Assembly: GCF_028771845.1 (NCBI RefSeq)
Contig: NZ_CP118270.1
Coordinates: 2,108,001-2,172,000 of the forward strand
DNA length: 64,000 nt
Direction of reading: 5' to 3'
DNA from: Paenibacillus marchantiae
GTDB taxonomy: Bacteria; Bacillota; Bacilli; Paenibacillales; Paenibacillaceae
Both the position numbers and the translations under genes were made by a program. This document shows, one piece after another, positions 1 to 8,672 of the stretch. Every line of letters starts with the position of its first letter. Positions within the stretch are counted from its first letter, which is position 1. Under the pieces are notes generated by a model. The model worked only from the letters and a program-made list of their open reading frames with translations. It had not been told where the DNA came from and did not search any database.

Positions 1-1
1 T

Positions 2-760
2 ATATTGGATCAGATCAAACCCCATACCAAACATATTTATTTACATGTCAAAGGTGAGCCGCTGCTTCATCCCAAAATTGATCTGTTACTGGATTCAGCG
101 CATGAGAAGGGATTCAAGGTCAACATTACGACGAACGGTACGCTGCTGCCCAAGACCCAGCACAAACTGCTCGGCAAACCGGCACTGCGTCAGATGAATT
201 TCTCCCTGCACAGCTTTGATGGTCACGAGGGTTCCACAGACCGTGAGGGCTACCTGGGTAATGTATTGTCATTTGTCCGGGAAGCAGTGAAGCACAATGT
301 CATTATTTCATTCCGACTCTGGAATCTGACACAGGATAACTTCACGAATGCGCAGATGAACCGAAACCGGGAGACGCTGGAGGTTCTTGAACGGGAGTTC
401 AATCTGGATTTCCGTATTGAGGAGAAAGTGGTGCCGGGGAGCGGTGTCAAAATTGCCCCGAATGTGTATCTGAATCAGGATCATGAATTCCAGTGGCCGA
501 GTCTGGATGCACCCGAAGATGATGGTAAAGGCTTCTGTCATGCGCTTCGCAGTCAGGCGGCTGTGCTAGTCGATGGAACTGTGGTTCCATGCTGTCTCGA
601 TGGTGAGGGTGTCATTAACTTGGGCAACGTTCATGAAAAATCGTTCTCGGAGATTGTGGATGGTGAACGAGCCAACAATCTGTTCTATGGTTTCTCCAAA
701 CGGGAAGCCGTGGAGGAATTATGTCGGAAGTGCGGATATCGTCAGCGGTTCGGCGCTTAA
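2..760 (+). CDS. Radical SAM/SPASM domain protein, 5' end outside window
   Basis: This is the C-terminal part of a radical SAM enzyme. The frame is open to the left edge, so the N-terminal CxxxCxxC cluster that binds the SAM [4Fe-4S] centre is not in the window. Visible are a barrel segment with GEPLLHP and NITTNGTLL, typical of strands 2-3 of the radical SAM fold, and a C-terminal SPASM-like cysteine region with FCHAL, VPCCLDGEG and CRKCGYRQ that would hold auxiliary Fe-S clusters. SPASM proteins often modify peptides or act as maturases, but no precursor peptide or partner is visible here, so the substrate is unknown. A weak hairpin with a T-rich tail follows the stop codon. Confidence 0.85.
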   Translation: MLDQIKPHTKHIYLHVKGEPLLHPKIDLLLDSAHEKGFKVNITTNGTLLPKTQHKLLGKPALRQMNFSLHSFDGHEGSTDREGYLGNVLSFVREAVKHNVIISFRLWNLTQDNFTNAQMNRNRETLEVLEREFNLDFRIEEKVVPGSGVKIAPNVYLNQDHEFQWPSLDAPEDDGKGFCHALRSQAAVLVDGTVVPCCLDGEGVINLGNVHEKSFSEIVDGERANNLFYGFSKREAVEELCRKCGYRQRFGA

Positions 761-798
761 AGCGTAATTTAATAAATAAAATGAGATTCAAAATAATA

Positions 799-845
799 GA
801 GATCACGTTGTCTGGAAACAGATGAGGTGGTCTTTCGTTTTTTCT
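799..845 (+). terminator. Probable terminator after the radical SAM gene
   Basis: AGATCAC (800-806) pairs with GTGGTCT (827-833) through one G-T pair and is followed by a T-rich stretch. The stem is short. Confidence 0.4.
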
Positions 846-1027
846 AGAACGATAAAGGAGCATATCGCCATAGATTACAAGTTGTAAAAGAAGCATACCC
901 GAAGTTGAGATCGGCACATTACACAATGAGTACGATGCAAAAAATGCCGAGAACACAGGCATAATGCTATCATTTCTATATCTAAGCTAATGATTATTAT
1001 CGTAACATCCCTTTTTTGGTAGGATCA

Positions 1028-1092
1028 GGGTAGGTTCCGAGCCAGAGGTGCACCTCTGATAGGTTCCTTGAGGACAAGCTTATGCTTGTACG
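1028..1092 (+). other. Structured leader upstream of the pectate lyase
   Basis: The 761-1124 gap carries no gene. Just before the pectate lyase it holds a 14-bp perfect palindrome AGAGGTGCACCTCT (1044-1057) flanked by two direct copies of TAGGTTCC (1031-1038 and 1060-1067). A second hairpin follows, ACAAGC/GCTTGT with a TTAT loop (1074-1089). No known riboswitch consensus was recognised. An mRNA leader structure or an operator are both possible. Confidence 0.4.
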
Positions 1093-1124
1093 CCAATTCA
1101 TCAGAATAAGGGAGGATTTAAATT

Positions 1125-1793
1125 ATGAAAAAAGTGTTGACGTTGCTGCTGTCTGCGGGTCTGGTCGCTTCATTATTAGGTGCAATTCCGGCTTTTGCTG
1201 CACCTACTGTTGTAAACTCAACGATTATTGTAGCCAAGGGAGAAACTTTTGATGGCAAAGGCCAAACGTATGTAGCCAACCCTTCCACCCTGGGAGATGG
1301 ATCTCAAGCGGAAGATCAGAAGCCGGTATTTCGGTTGGAGGCAGGCGCCACGCTCAAAAATGTGATTATCGGTTCACCTGCAGCTGACGGTGTTCATTGT
1401 TACGGTAACTGCACAATTTCAAATGTGATTTGGGAGGATGTCGGTGAGGACGCTCTGACTCTGAAATCAGCCGGAACGGTTAACATCACTGGTGGTGCAG
1501 CTTACAAGGCCTATGATAAAGTATTTCAAATGAATGCAGCCGGAACGATTAACATTAAAAATTTCCGTGCAGACGATATTGGCAAGCTGGTACGTCAGAA
1601 TGGCGGAACAACCTTCGCCGTGAACATGACGCTCGACAACTCAGACATTTCCAATGTCAAAGATTCTATTATGCGTACGGACAGCAGTACATCGCAAGGG
1701 AAAATTACAAATACCCGTTACTCCAAAGTACCGACCTTGTTTAAAGGCTTTGCATCGGGCAAAACAAGTCAATCCGGGAATACTCAATATTAA
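1125..1793 (+). CDS. Secreted pectate lyase, polysaccharide lyase family 3
   Basis: The 222-residue product starts with a classical signal peptide (MKK, a hydrophobic core, then AFA-A near residue 25) and continues as a compact right-handed beta-helix of the PL3 type. Typical PL3 sequence includes [52 protein letters not shown] and the late IMRTDS. The enzyme should cleave polygalacturonate by calcium-dependent beta-elimination outside the cell. Length matches the short Bacillus-type PL3 enzymes. The start is fixed by GGGAGG about 8 nt upstream. It is monocistronic, lying between a structured leader and a hairpin at 1851-1890. It fits functionally with the arabinofuranosidase at 52.5 kb, since both attack pectin-associated polymers, but the genes are not linked. 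Confidence 0.93.
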   Translation: MKKVLTLLLSAGLVASLLGAIPAFAAPTVVNSTIIVAKGETFDGKGQTYVANPSTLGDGSQAEDQKPVFRLEAGATLKNVIIGSPAADGVHCYGNCTISNVIWEDVGEDALTLKSAGTVNITGGAAYKAYDKVFQMNAAGTINIKNFRADDIGKLVRQNGGTTFAVNMTLDNSDISNVKDSIMRTDSSTSQGKITNTRYSKVPTLFKGFASGKTSQSGNTQY

Positions 1794-1850
1794 AACAGAG
1801 CTTACCGGTTCTCAATAATTTTCCTCTAAAGGATATGAAGCATAACAATT

Positions 1851-1892
1851 AAAGGGGATGTCCTCATGAATATGACGGGGACATCCCTTGTT
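1851..1892 (+). terminator. Terminator of the pectate lyase gene
   Basis: GGGATGTCC (1855-1863) pairs perfectly with GGACATCCC (1879-1887) and is followed by TTGTTC. The T tract is short. Confidence 0.5.
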
Positions 1893-2067
1893 CGCGTTAT
1901 CTTGGTCTAATGAACCTGGCACACATTATTCGCTCTCATTTGCACCTTTCTGAGATGTAACGAATTACAGAGACGTTATTTCTTGAAGCAGAGGTATATG
2001 ACGCATAAATGAGACATATAGTTAATCACTCTTTCTTCTAGTTTAAACTGATTTTTTCTTATCGGGA

Positions 2068-2096
2068 TTGTCACAAATACCCATGTGTTGTACAGT
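2068..2096 (+). promoter_or_regulatory. Sigma-A-type promoter for the TPP leader and ykoEDC
   Basis: TTGTCA (2068-2073), a 17-bp spacer and TACAGT (2091-2096). Transcription would begin near 2103, just ahead of the TPP aptamer. The rest of the 1892-2067 stretch shows nothing recognisable. Confidence 0.6.
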
Positions 2097-2113
2097 AGAA
2101 GCAATGAAATAAG

Positions 2114-2203
2114 TGAACCGGGTGCTCAATGAAGTTGGGCTGAGAGAGCGGCCTTGTGCTGCTGACCGTATATCTGATCTGGGTAATGCCAGCGTAGAGA
2201 ACA
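2114..2203 (+). ncRNA. TPP riboswitch (THI element)
   Basis: The conserved core of the TPP aptamer is present in order: CCGGGTGCTC, GGGCTGAGAG (2137-2146), then CTGATCTGGGTAATGCCAGC (2174-2193) and GTAGAGA. It lies between a promoter and an intrinsic terminator upstream of ykoEDC, so thiamine pyrophosphate should switch the operon off by premature termination. The expression platform is long: about 170 nt separate the aptamer from the terminator hairpin. Confidence 0.94.
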
Positions 2204-2371
2204 TGAATTTGCGATGAGCAATGGTAAGCGATAAGGGATAGAACATAAATGTCAGCGTTTCTTGGTTGCAACGGGATTTCTCTGATGTGACGGGGATGGT
2301 GTCGTTTGTTTTCTTCTTTCTCTATATCTGCCTAATGCGTTGCATCGTGAGAATTGTAAACTGTGCGTATG

Positions 2372-2412
2372 GCCTGCCTGTGAACCGGGGAGGCTTTTTT
2401 TGTTTGTTTTAT
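2372..2412 (+). terminator. Riboswitch-controlled terminator (attenuator)
   Basis: GCCT (2372-2375) and AGGC (2391-2394) close a roughly 9-bp stem with one mismatch, directly followed by a T run and a second T-rich tract. It sits between the TPP aptamer and ykoE. Confidence 0.65.
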
Positions 2413-2458
2413 TGTTTTTTTTATAAATCTAGGGAAACAGAGGAAGGAAGTAGAGAAC

Positions 2459-3052
2459 ATGTCAACAGCAGTAGGCAGCAACAGATTGAAGTTAACCGAT
2501 ATTTTGGTAACAATTGTGATTGCGGTAGTCTTTGGGGTGATCTACAAAATATGGGGACCTACATATGATCTGATGAAGCCATTCGGCGTTCATGCGGAGC
2601 AGATGATTTACGGCATGTGGTTTATGGCGGGCACCTTTGCCTTTGTAATCATTCGTAAGCCGGGTGTAGCCATTCTGGCTGAAGTTGCGGCATCCACGGT
2701 GAGTGCTTTTCTCGGAAGTGAGTGGGGCATGTCGACACTGGTATATGGGCTGCTGCAAGGGCTGGGTGCAGAGATCTTCTTCGCCGCATTTCTGTACCGG
2801 AGAAGCAATCTGTTCGTCACCTGCCTCGCGGCTATTGGTGCAGCAGCGGCTTCGCTTGTACTCGATTATCAGTATGGGTACATTGATTCCCTCACAGCTT
2901 GGAACTACACGCTGTTTATCGGATTCCGCTTCATTGGAAGTATTCTGATTGCGGGTGTATTCACCTATTATCTCGCCAAAGCGCTGGAGCTTACAGGTGT
3001 AACACGATCCCTTAGACCGGTGTCGAAGCAGGATTATGAGGCGTTGGACTAG
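2459..3052 (+). CDS. ykoE: ECF transporter substrate-binding (S) subunit, YkoE-like
   Basis: This integral membrane protein of 197 residues has about six hydrophobic segments and the YkoE family pattern (IYKIWGP near the N-terminus, AEQMIYGMWF, SEWGMSTLVYGLLQGLGAE). In the B. subtilis YkoEDC system the S subunit binds hydroxymethylpyrimidine or thiamine and docks on the energising module. Regulation by the upstream TPP riboswitch supports a thiamine-pathway substrate. The ATG is preceded by AGGAAGG. Its stop codon directly abuts the ATG of the ATPase gene, which suggests coupled translation. A fourth B. subtilis gene, ykoF, is not in this operon. Confidence 0.92.
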   Translation: MSTAVGSNRLKLTDILVTIVIAVVFGVIYKIWGPTYDLMKPFGVHAEQMIYGMWFMAGTFAFVIIRKPGVAILAEVAASTVSAFLGSEWGMSTLVYGLLQGLGAEIFFAAFLYRRSNLFVTCLAAIGAAAASLVLDYQYGYIDSLTAWNYTLFIGFRFIGSILIAGVFTYYLAKALELTGVTRSLRPVSKQDYEALD

Positions 3053-4561
3053 ATGAATGAAGTGGAGAATGTGCAAGCGGTAGGTGTTACGAATCTAAGA
3101 TGTAAGTTCCCTGGAGAGAAGGCCTTGGTGTTCCAAGGCTTGTCTCTCTCTGTGCGTCAAGGGGAGAAAGTGTTGTTGCTTGGACCAAGCGGCTCTGGCA
3201 AATCAACCTTGCTGCAAATTCTGAGCGGTCTGATTCCGCGATCTGTGGAGATTCCGATGAAATGTGATGACATTCAGGTGCCTGAGCAGCCCGGTATTGT
3301 TTTTCAAGATCCGGATACCCAGTTCTGTATGTCATATACGGATGAAGAGATTGCTTTTGTATTGGAAAACCGGAATATTCCACGCGAGCAGATGCCTGCT
3401 CTTATCCTTCGATATCTGGAACAGGTGGGGTTATGCTTTGAACATAATCGAACACTCATTCAATCCATGTCACAGGGCATGAAGCAGCGTCTTGCGATGG
3501 CTTCGATTCTGGCCATGGAGCCAGACGTACTCTTTTTGGATGAACCAACGGCACTGCTGGATGATGAAGGAACCTCTCAAGTATGGGAAACGGTGAAACA
3601 GATTGCACAGGACAAAACACTCATTATCGTAGAACATAAAATTAATGAAATCGTCGAGTGGGTAGACCGAATCATCGTATTGTCGCCTGAAGGAAAGATT
3701 GTGGCAGATGGCCCGGCGAATCAGGTGTTTACAGATGAGCGGAATATGCTCAGGGAATACGGAATCTGGTATCCAGGAGTTTGGGAAGAGCGAGGGCAGA
3801 CGAAAGCACAGACGTTGGTCACAGGAGAGTTTATTCGTTATGGGGCAACAGAAACTGAAAGTATGGATAACAAGGAGGAGCGAGCTTCTGCGCAGCCCCA
3901 ACCAGCCCTGGAAATGCAGCAATTCACCGGATGGCGCGGAAAAACACCTTTCATTCAGGTGGAACAGGCCAAGGTATGGCACGGAGATTGGGTGGGGATT
4001 GTCGGGGCTAACGGGGCAGGTAAAAGTTCGTTATTGCTATCCATGATGAATATTCTAAAAACGACAGGTCATTATGTTGTGGAAGGACAATCGGCCGGAA
4101 AAACCGAGCAGCTTGCAGATCACATTGCCTTTGTATTCCAGAATCCTGAATTTCAATTCGTGACCAATACAGTCCGGGATGAAGTGGGATTCTCCTTGCT
4201 GAGCGGCAAGTTAACTGCCGAAGAAAGAGGTATCAAAACCGATAATATGCTGGAGCAATTCGGACTGAGTGAGCTGTCCGGTAGGCATCCATACCAATTG
4301 TCGATGGGACAGAAACGACGACTGAGTGTAGCATCAGCTCTGGTACGGGAACAGCGTATTTTGTTACTGGATGAACCTACCTTTGGACAGGATGCGCGGA
4401 ATACTTTTGCCATGTTATCACAGCTGGAACGGCTGCGACGTGAAGGGACCGCCATTGTGATGGTTACACATGACCGTGAAATCGTGAAGCGTTATTGCAC
4501 CCGGATCTGGACGGTGCATGAGGGGAGGTTAACGGATGCAGCTCTCGTTTCCTCATCGTGA
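3053..4561 (+). CDS. ykoD: ECF transporter ATPase with two fused ABC domains, YkoD-like
   Basis: At 502 residues this is a tandem fusion of the two ATP-binding subunits that energise an ECF importer. The first half has Walker A GPSGSGKST (about 44-52), a Q-loop in FQDPDTQF, an altered signature SMSQGMKQR and Walker B VLFLDEPT. The second half has GANGAGKSS (about 318-326), FQNPEFQF, the signature LSMGQKRR and ILLLDEPT. A low-complexity, charged linker lies around residues 265-290. It would pair with YkoE and YkoC at the inner face of the membrane. The gene begins at the base after the ykoE stop and its 3' end overlaps ykoC by 26 nt, so the three genes form one transcriptional and translational unit. 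Confidence 0.93.
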   Translation: MNEVENVQAVGVTNLRCKFPGEKALVFQGLSLSVRQGEKVLLLGPSGSGKSTLLQILSGLIPRSVEIPMKCDDIQVPEQPGIVFQDPDTQFCMSYTDEEIAFVLENRNIPREQMPALILRYLEQVGLCFEHNRTLIQSMSQGMKQRLAMASILAMEPDVLFLDEPTALLDDEGTSQVWETVKQIAQDKTLIIVEHKINEIVEWVDRIIVLSPEGKIVADGPANQVFTDERNMLREYGIWYPGVWEERGQTKAQTLVTGEFIRYGATETESMDNKEERASAQPQPALEMQQFTGWRGKTPFIQVEQAKVWHGDWVGIVGANGAGKSSLLLSMMNILKTTGHYVVEGQSAGKTEQLADHIAFVFQNPEFQFVTNTVRDEVGFSLLSGKLTAEERGIKTDNMLEQFGLSELSGRHPYQLSMGQKRRLSVASALVREQRILLLDEPTFGQDARNTFAMLSQLERLRREGTAIVMVTHDREIVKRYCTRIWTVHEGRLTDAALVSSS

Positions 4562-5330
4562 GACTTGGCTTCACGCGGTGAATCCGGGGTTGAAAATGAT
4601 TTTCCTGACATTGCTGTTTATCTTCGTCATCCTTGTTCACAATCTGAATGTAATGGCTAATGTAGCAGTTGTCATGCTTTTACTGCTTGGCTGGACAGGT
4701 CACGCATGGCCCAGATTATTGCTGTATGCATCTCCGTTCATTCTGGTATTTATATCAACTTCCACAGGTATGATCATGTTTGGTAAAGGGGAGACCACCT
4801 GGTTTCAGTGGGGATTAATTCATATTACCGAAGAGAGCTTCTACCGCGGGTTGCACCTAGGATTTCGTTCTCTAAGTATGGCGGCAGCTGGATTGTTGTT
4901 CGGTCTGACGACCAAGCCTGTCCGTCTCTTTTATTCCCTCATGCAGCAGTGGAGGCTCCCACCCAAGTATGCCTATAGTTTTCTGGCGGCTATGCGTATG
5001 ATTCCGATTTTGCTGGATGAATTCCAGACGCTGCGTTATGCCATCCGCATTCGGGGAACGAGGCAGCATGGTTCCCGCTGGAATGTATACGGCATACTGA
5101 AACGATATGCAATTCCACTACTTGCCCAGAGTATTCGCCGTGCGCAACGTATGGCGGTGGCGATGGAAGCAAAAGGATTCAAGGAAGGCGGGAGCCGGAC
5201 CTATTACATTCAGATCGGGTATTCCCGAGCGGATGTATGGTTTATGGGGTATTTTATCATCATGTTAACGGCTGCTTATATATTGGGAACCACATTCCCT
5301 TATAATTCAACCCTATTGGATGTAAGGTGA
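4536..5330 (+). CDS. ykoC: ECF transporter transmembrane (T) subunit, YkoC-like
   Basis: This 264-residue membrane protein carries several transmembrane segments and two small coupling motifs of the EcfT family, RIRGTRQ in the middle and MEAKGF near the end. In EcfT proteins such XRG/KG motifs sit on cytoplasmic helices that contact the two ATPase domains. It completes the ykoEDC importer. Translation starts inside the ykoD coding region (26-nt overlap), with AGGGGAGG just upstream. No clear terminator follows, so some readthrough into the propeller-protein gene 110 nt downstream is possible. Confidence 0.92.
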   Translation: MQLSFPHRETWLHAVNPGLKMIFLTLLFIFVILVHNLNVMANVAVVMLLLLGWTGHAWPRLLLYASPFILVFISTSTGMIMFGKGETTWFQWGLIHITEESFYRGLHLGFRSLSMAAAGLLFGLTTKPVRLFYSLMQQWRLPPKYAYSFLAAMRMIPILLDEFQTLRYAIRIRGTRQHGSRWNVYGILKRYAIPLLAQSIRRAQRMAVAMEAKGFKEGGSRTYYIQIGYSRADVWFMGYFIIMLTAAYILGTTFPYNSTLLDVR

Positions 5331-5439
5331 GACCTGTAATTATTTCGTACCTTGTAAATATATTTGGGAGTAACAGTAACTTTTCCTAGTTCAAAACGTC
5401 TTAAATGGAAATAACTTCAAATGATTGGAGTGGACTGAC

Positions 5440-7722
5440 GTGAAGACGGGGCGTAAAAGGCAATGGACGGGCTACCCATGGAATATCGCTGCTGGTGTCT
5501 TAGTTGTGCTGGTTACGGGGGGACTGCTGTTGTACAACCATGCCAGGGCGCTGGAGGGGCAAGGTTCGGGTTCAGTAACGCAAGTGCTATCGGTGAAGCT
5601 TAATTATAAAAAGGGGGATAAGGTCACAGTTGCAAAGGGAGTACCTATTTACAGCCAAGTGGTCGAGAGCAGTGTTTCCCCTGATCGGATGGACATAGAC
5701 GGGTATAGCTCCGCTCAAGGGAGCTTGCAAATCGACGCTGTTCGCGGGGAATGGGTCAAACTAAAAGGTAGCGATTACACTGAATTCTGGATACCTGGCT
5801 GGTATACCTCCAAAGAAAGCCGAAGCCTGACGAAATCCATTCCACAAACGTTCAAGCTTCAATCGGGCAGCAAGCTGTACCTGTTTCCCGGAAGTCAGGC
5901 AACATGGTCTTCAGGGGCATTCCTGAAAGAGCAGGCGTTCATTGTTGCAGCGACGAAGGACTGGTATGGCGTGTCCATTGCCCCGCGCGTCTGGAACAAG
6001 GAATCGTCCACTTATCGTCCAGCATTGCTTTGGGTTAAGGCAAAGGATGTAGCACAGCATACCAAGGTAGCGGATGGCTGGTTCAGTAGACAATTGGCGA
6101 TGCCCACGTCCACTATACGTCATTTGATAGATATTGTGCTGAATTCAAAAACGACCTCAAAACAGGTGGCGCAGTGGCTTGGCGAACCGGATTGGCAAGA
6201 GCATTCCGGCAATTTAAACGATACGGGTTATGCCATGAGCATAGGAAAGACCTGGCGGTACGAGCGAGCAGATGCTCATTTTCTCGTGACATTTAACAAG
6301 AACGGCAGGCTGGTTCGTACGCGCTGGAATATACCCCAGGACGATCGAAACGGTGTAGTGTCTAATTGGGAATTTGGTGGTTCAGATGAATATCAGTTCA
6401 CGACTAAAATCTATGGCACAATGCTGCCTGCCACCTTACCCTGGAAATCGGTATGGACCAATCAGGGGGATATTAATTACACCTTTCTACAAGCAGCAAC
6501 GGAGGATGTGCTCCTGATGAAAGGGGATGACGGTGGATTTAGCGGGGGGTACTACGAAGGTTCCATATATGCTCTTGACCGACATTCCGGCCAGAAATTA
6601 TGGGCGATCAATGGTGGGTTTGGAAGACAGCAGGCAGAGGTGGATGCGGGACGCCAATACGTTACAATCTACACCGATTATGACCCTGACAAGAAAAAAT
6701 ACGTGGATCGTATACGCCATCTGGGCTTGAAGAACGGAAAGGTCGAGTGGGAGTATATCCCCAAGCAAAATTTCAGATTGAATGGGATCACGGCAGCGAA
6801 GAATGTCGTCATTGTGGACAGCGCGGTTGTTGAAGGCTCAAGCAATAGCTGGTTAACGGTGCTGGACAGTGCAAACGGAAAAACATTATGGAAGCGAAAA
6901 CTGACGACCGGTTATGAATTATTGAATAAGAGCGCGGAAGATCCTTATGTCATGTATTGGGAAAAGGATAAACTGATTGCAGCTGATCCGCGATCAGGCC
7001 GCACCGTGTGGAGCATTGCAGCAGGGAAGTCAACGATAGAGCATCCCGAACGGAATCCTTATTTTGACGGAATTGCTCGTATCGATCCGTTTGTGCCCGC
7101 ACAGCCAGAACGCTGGATGCTGCTGGATGACCAGTGGGTGCTGGTTGATCTGAACAACGGACAGAAGCTTGCACAATTTCCGGCCCGGGTTGGACAGCAA
7201 ATTGAGGTGCTGAATGACGGCATGGTGCTCATTCGAGAGAACAACAACGGGGAAATGTATGGTGAATACGAGGATTACATAACCACCTTGTATGATCCCA
7301 AGACCGAAAAAAAATGGTGGACGCAGAATAACAAGATCGAACGCGCACTTGTGGAGGGCGATCAATTATATGTAATCAAGAACGGTTATCCGGCAGCCCT
7401 TGCCTATGATACAGGGGAGACCCGCTGGACTGCACAAAACACGATTGCTGCCTTTCAATACCCTACCAATCAGGGGAGTTACGTGGTGATTGAAGATCAG
7501 CTTTTGCTACCGATGGGTGAGGATCTCCTGATCATGGATAAAAATGACGGTACCTTGATCGGCCGTGTGCATGACGTCGTGATGGGAAACCCGGAACATC
7601 GTGATCGGGATGCTAAGAATGGAACCATGAACCGGCTTGGAAATGAAGTCTATATTGGGTCGTCCAACGGACGGTTTAGTATATATGATGCTAATGATTT
7701 GCACACAGATATCTCACCTTAA
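5440..7722 (+). CDS. Membrane-anchored PQQ-like beta-propeller protein
   Basis: The product is about 760 residues with a short basic N-terminus, one transmembrane anchor (IAAGVLVVLVTGGLLL, about residues 15-30) and a large extracytoplasmic part. The N-terminal half (to about 290) contains SH3-like segments such as EWVKLKGSDYTEFWIPGW. The C-terminal half carries PQQ-propeller repeats recognised by YALDRHSGQKLWA, TVLDSANGKTLWKR, AADPRSGRTVWS, LAYDTGETRW and LIMDKNDGTLIG. Such propellers often act as scaffolds or sensors in the envelope rather than as true quinoproteins, and no PQQ dehydrogenase residues could be assigned. GTG at 5440 is preferred over TTG at 5425 because GGAG lies 9 nt upstream of the GTG. 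Function unknown. Confidence 0.8.
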   Translation: MKTGRKRQWTGYPWNIAAGVLVVLVTGGLLLYNHARALEGQGSGSVTQVLSVKLNYKKGDKVTVAKGVPIYSQVVESSVSPDRMDIDGYSSAQGSLQIDAVRGEWVKLKGSDYTEFWIPGWYTSKESRSLTKSIPQTFKLQSGSKLYLFPGSQATWSSGAFLKEQAFIVAATKDWYGVSIAPRVWNKESSTYRPALLWVKAKDVAQHTKVADGWFSRQLAMPTSTIRHLIDIVLNSKTTSKQVAQWLGEPDWQEHSGNLNDTGYAMSIGKTWRYERADAHFLVTFNKNGRLVRTRWNIPQDDRNGVVSNWEFGGSDEYQFTTKIYGTMLPATLPWKSVWTNQGDINYTFLQAATEDVLLMKGDDGGFSGGYYEGSIYALDRHSGQKLWAINGGFGRQQAEVDAGRQYVTIYTDYDPDKKKYVDRIRHLGLKNGKVEWEYIPKQNFRLNGITAAKNVVIVDSAVVEGSSNSWLTVLDSANGKTLWKRKLTTGYELLNKSAEDPYVMYWEKDKLIAADPRSGRTVWSIAAGKSTIEHPERNPYFDGIARIDPFVPAQPERWMLLDDQWVLVDLNNGQKLAQFPARVGQQIEVLNDGMVLIRENNNGEMYGEYEDYITTLYDPKTEKKWWTQNNKIERALVEGDQLYVIKNGYPAALAYDTGETRWTAQNTIAAFQYPTNQGSYVVIEDQLLLPMGEDLLIMDKNDGTLIGRVHDVVMGNPEHRDRDAKNGTMNRLGNEVYIGSSNGRFSIYDANDLHTDISP

Positions 7723-7768
7723 AGCTTGTTTCATGTCGAATGATGATTTATTATGAATAAACAGGATT

Positions 7769-7803
7769 GCTCGCGCTCCGGTTATCGGCTGTGCGGGCTT
7801 TCT
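7769..7803 (+). terminator. Possible weak terminator before metN
   Basis: GCTCGC (7769-7774) can pair with GTGCGGGC (7791-7798) through an imperfect stem followed by TTTCTT. It would separate the propeller gene from the transporter. Confidence 0.3.
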
Positions 7804-7853
7804 TCATGTGTTCTTGAAGGACCATGTACGATCAATCGCAGGAGGAATCTCCC

Positions 7854-8672
7854 ATGATTTCATTATACGGGGTAAGCAAGCGTTACAACGAGCGTGGGTC
7901 CCGTGAAGATCAGGGATTCGAAGCGTTAAGCTCGGTTTCTCTAGAAGTAGGCCAGGGAGAGATCCACGGCATTATCGGCTCTAGTGGTGCAGGGAAATCC
8001 ACACTTCTGCGCATGCTCAATGGATTGGAAAAGCCTGATGACGGCGAAGTCATTGTGAATGGGCAGCATTTGACCCGGATGAGTGAGCCGAGTCTGCGTC
8101 AGGTACGGAGGTCCATTGGCATGATTTTTCAGCACTTCAATCTCGTCAGCAATCGAACGGTAAGTGGCAATGTCTGCATGCCTCTGGAACTCGCTGGCGT
8201 CTCTCGGACAGAGCGGGTTGCACGAGGACTTGAGGTATTGAGATTTGTCGGACTTGAAGATAAGGCCAACCAGTATCCTGCGCAGTTAAGCGGAGGGCAA
8301 AAGCAACGTGTTGCCATCGCCAGAGCACTTGCCAGCCGCCCGGATGTGCTGCTCTGTGATGAACCAACATCTTCGCTTGATCCGCAGACCACGAGTGGAA
8401 TTCTGGATGTGCTGCGTCATGTCAATGAAACGCTGGGGGTAACTATTGTACTCGTTACACATGAGATGGAGGTTGCCCGAAAGCTCTGCGACCGGATATC
8501 GGTGATGAAAGAGGGACGGATCATCAAAACGCTGTCGGAAGCGGAAGTAAGAAGCATACCGGCACCGAAGCCTGATCTTTTAACATCCTTGTTGATGGGT
8601 GAAGATGTATCCATGAGCGGACGAAATACCTCTATTCATGGCGATCAGGAGGACCATAATGATGATACCTGA
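7854..8672 (+). CDS. metN: Methionine-type ABC importer ATPase (MetN-like, short form)
   Basis: The ATPase has Walker A GSSGAGKST (about 42-50), the MetN-like Q-loop IGMIFQHFNLVSNRTV, signature LSGGQKQR (from about 145), Walker B VLLCDEPTSSLDP and the H-loop LVTHEMEV. It is followed by metI and metQ in the usual gene order. ATG 7854 is chosen because AGGAGG sits 8 nt before it. At 272 residues it is much shorter than typical MetN (around 340): after the ABC core only a polar tail remains, so the C-terminal NIL domain used for methionine feedback is missing. No S-box riboswitch was seen upstream. The substrate could be methionine or a related compound. Confidence 0.88.
   Translation: MISLYGVSKRYNERGSREDQGFEALSSVSLEVGQGEIHGIIGSSGAGKSTLLRMLNGLEKPDDGEVIVNGQHLTRMSEPSLRQVRRSIGMIFQHFNLVSNRTVSGNVCMPLELAGVSRTERVARGLEVLRFVGLEDKANQYPAQLSGGQKQRVAIARALASRPDVLLCDEPTSSLDPQTTSGILDVLRHVNETLGVTIVLVTHEMEVARKLCDRISVMKEGRIIKTLSEAEVRSIPAPKPDLLTSLLMGEDVSMSGRNTSIHGDQEDHNDDT

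Noticed and set aside
615-962. 115-codon minus-strand frame in the gap after the radical SAM gene
   Set aside because: It overlaps the SPASM coding region and a terminator, with no SD and no family resemblance.
2492-3076. 194-codon minus-strand frame opposite ykoE
   Set aside because: ykoE has strong family motifs, SD and riboswitch control; the antisense frame is rich in His/Cys/Arg as expected from shadow translation.
7723-7853. S-box (SAM) riboswitch before metN
   Set aside because: No aptamer motifs were found in the 130-nt region.
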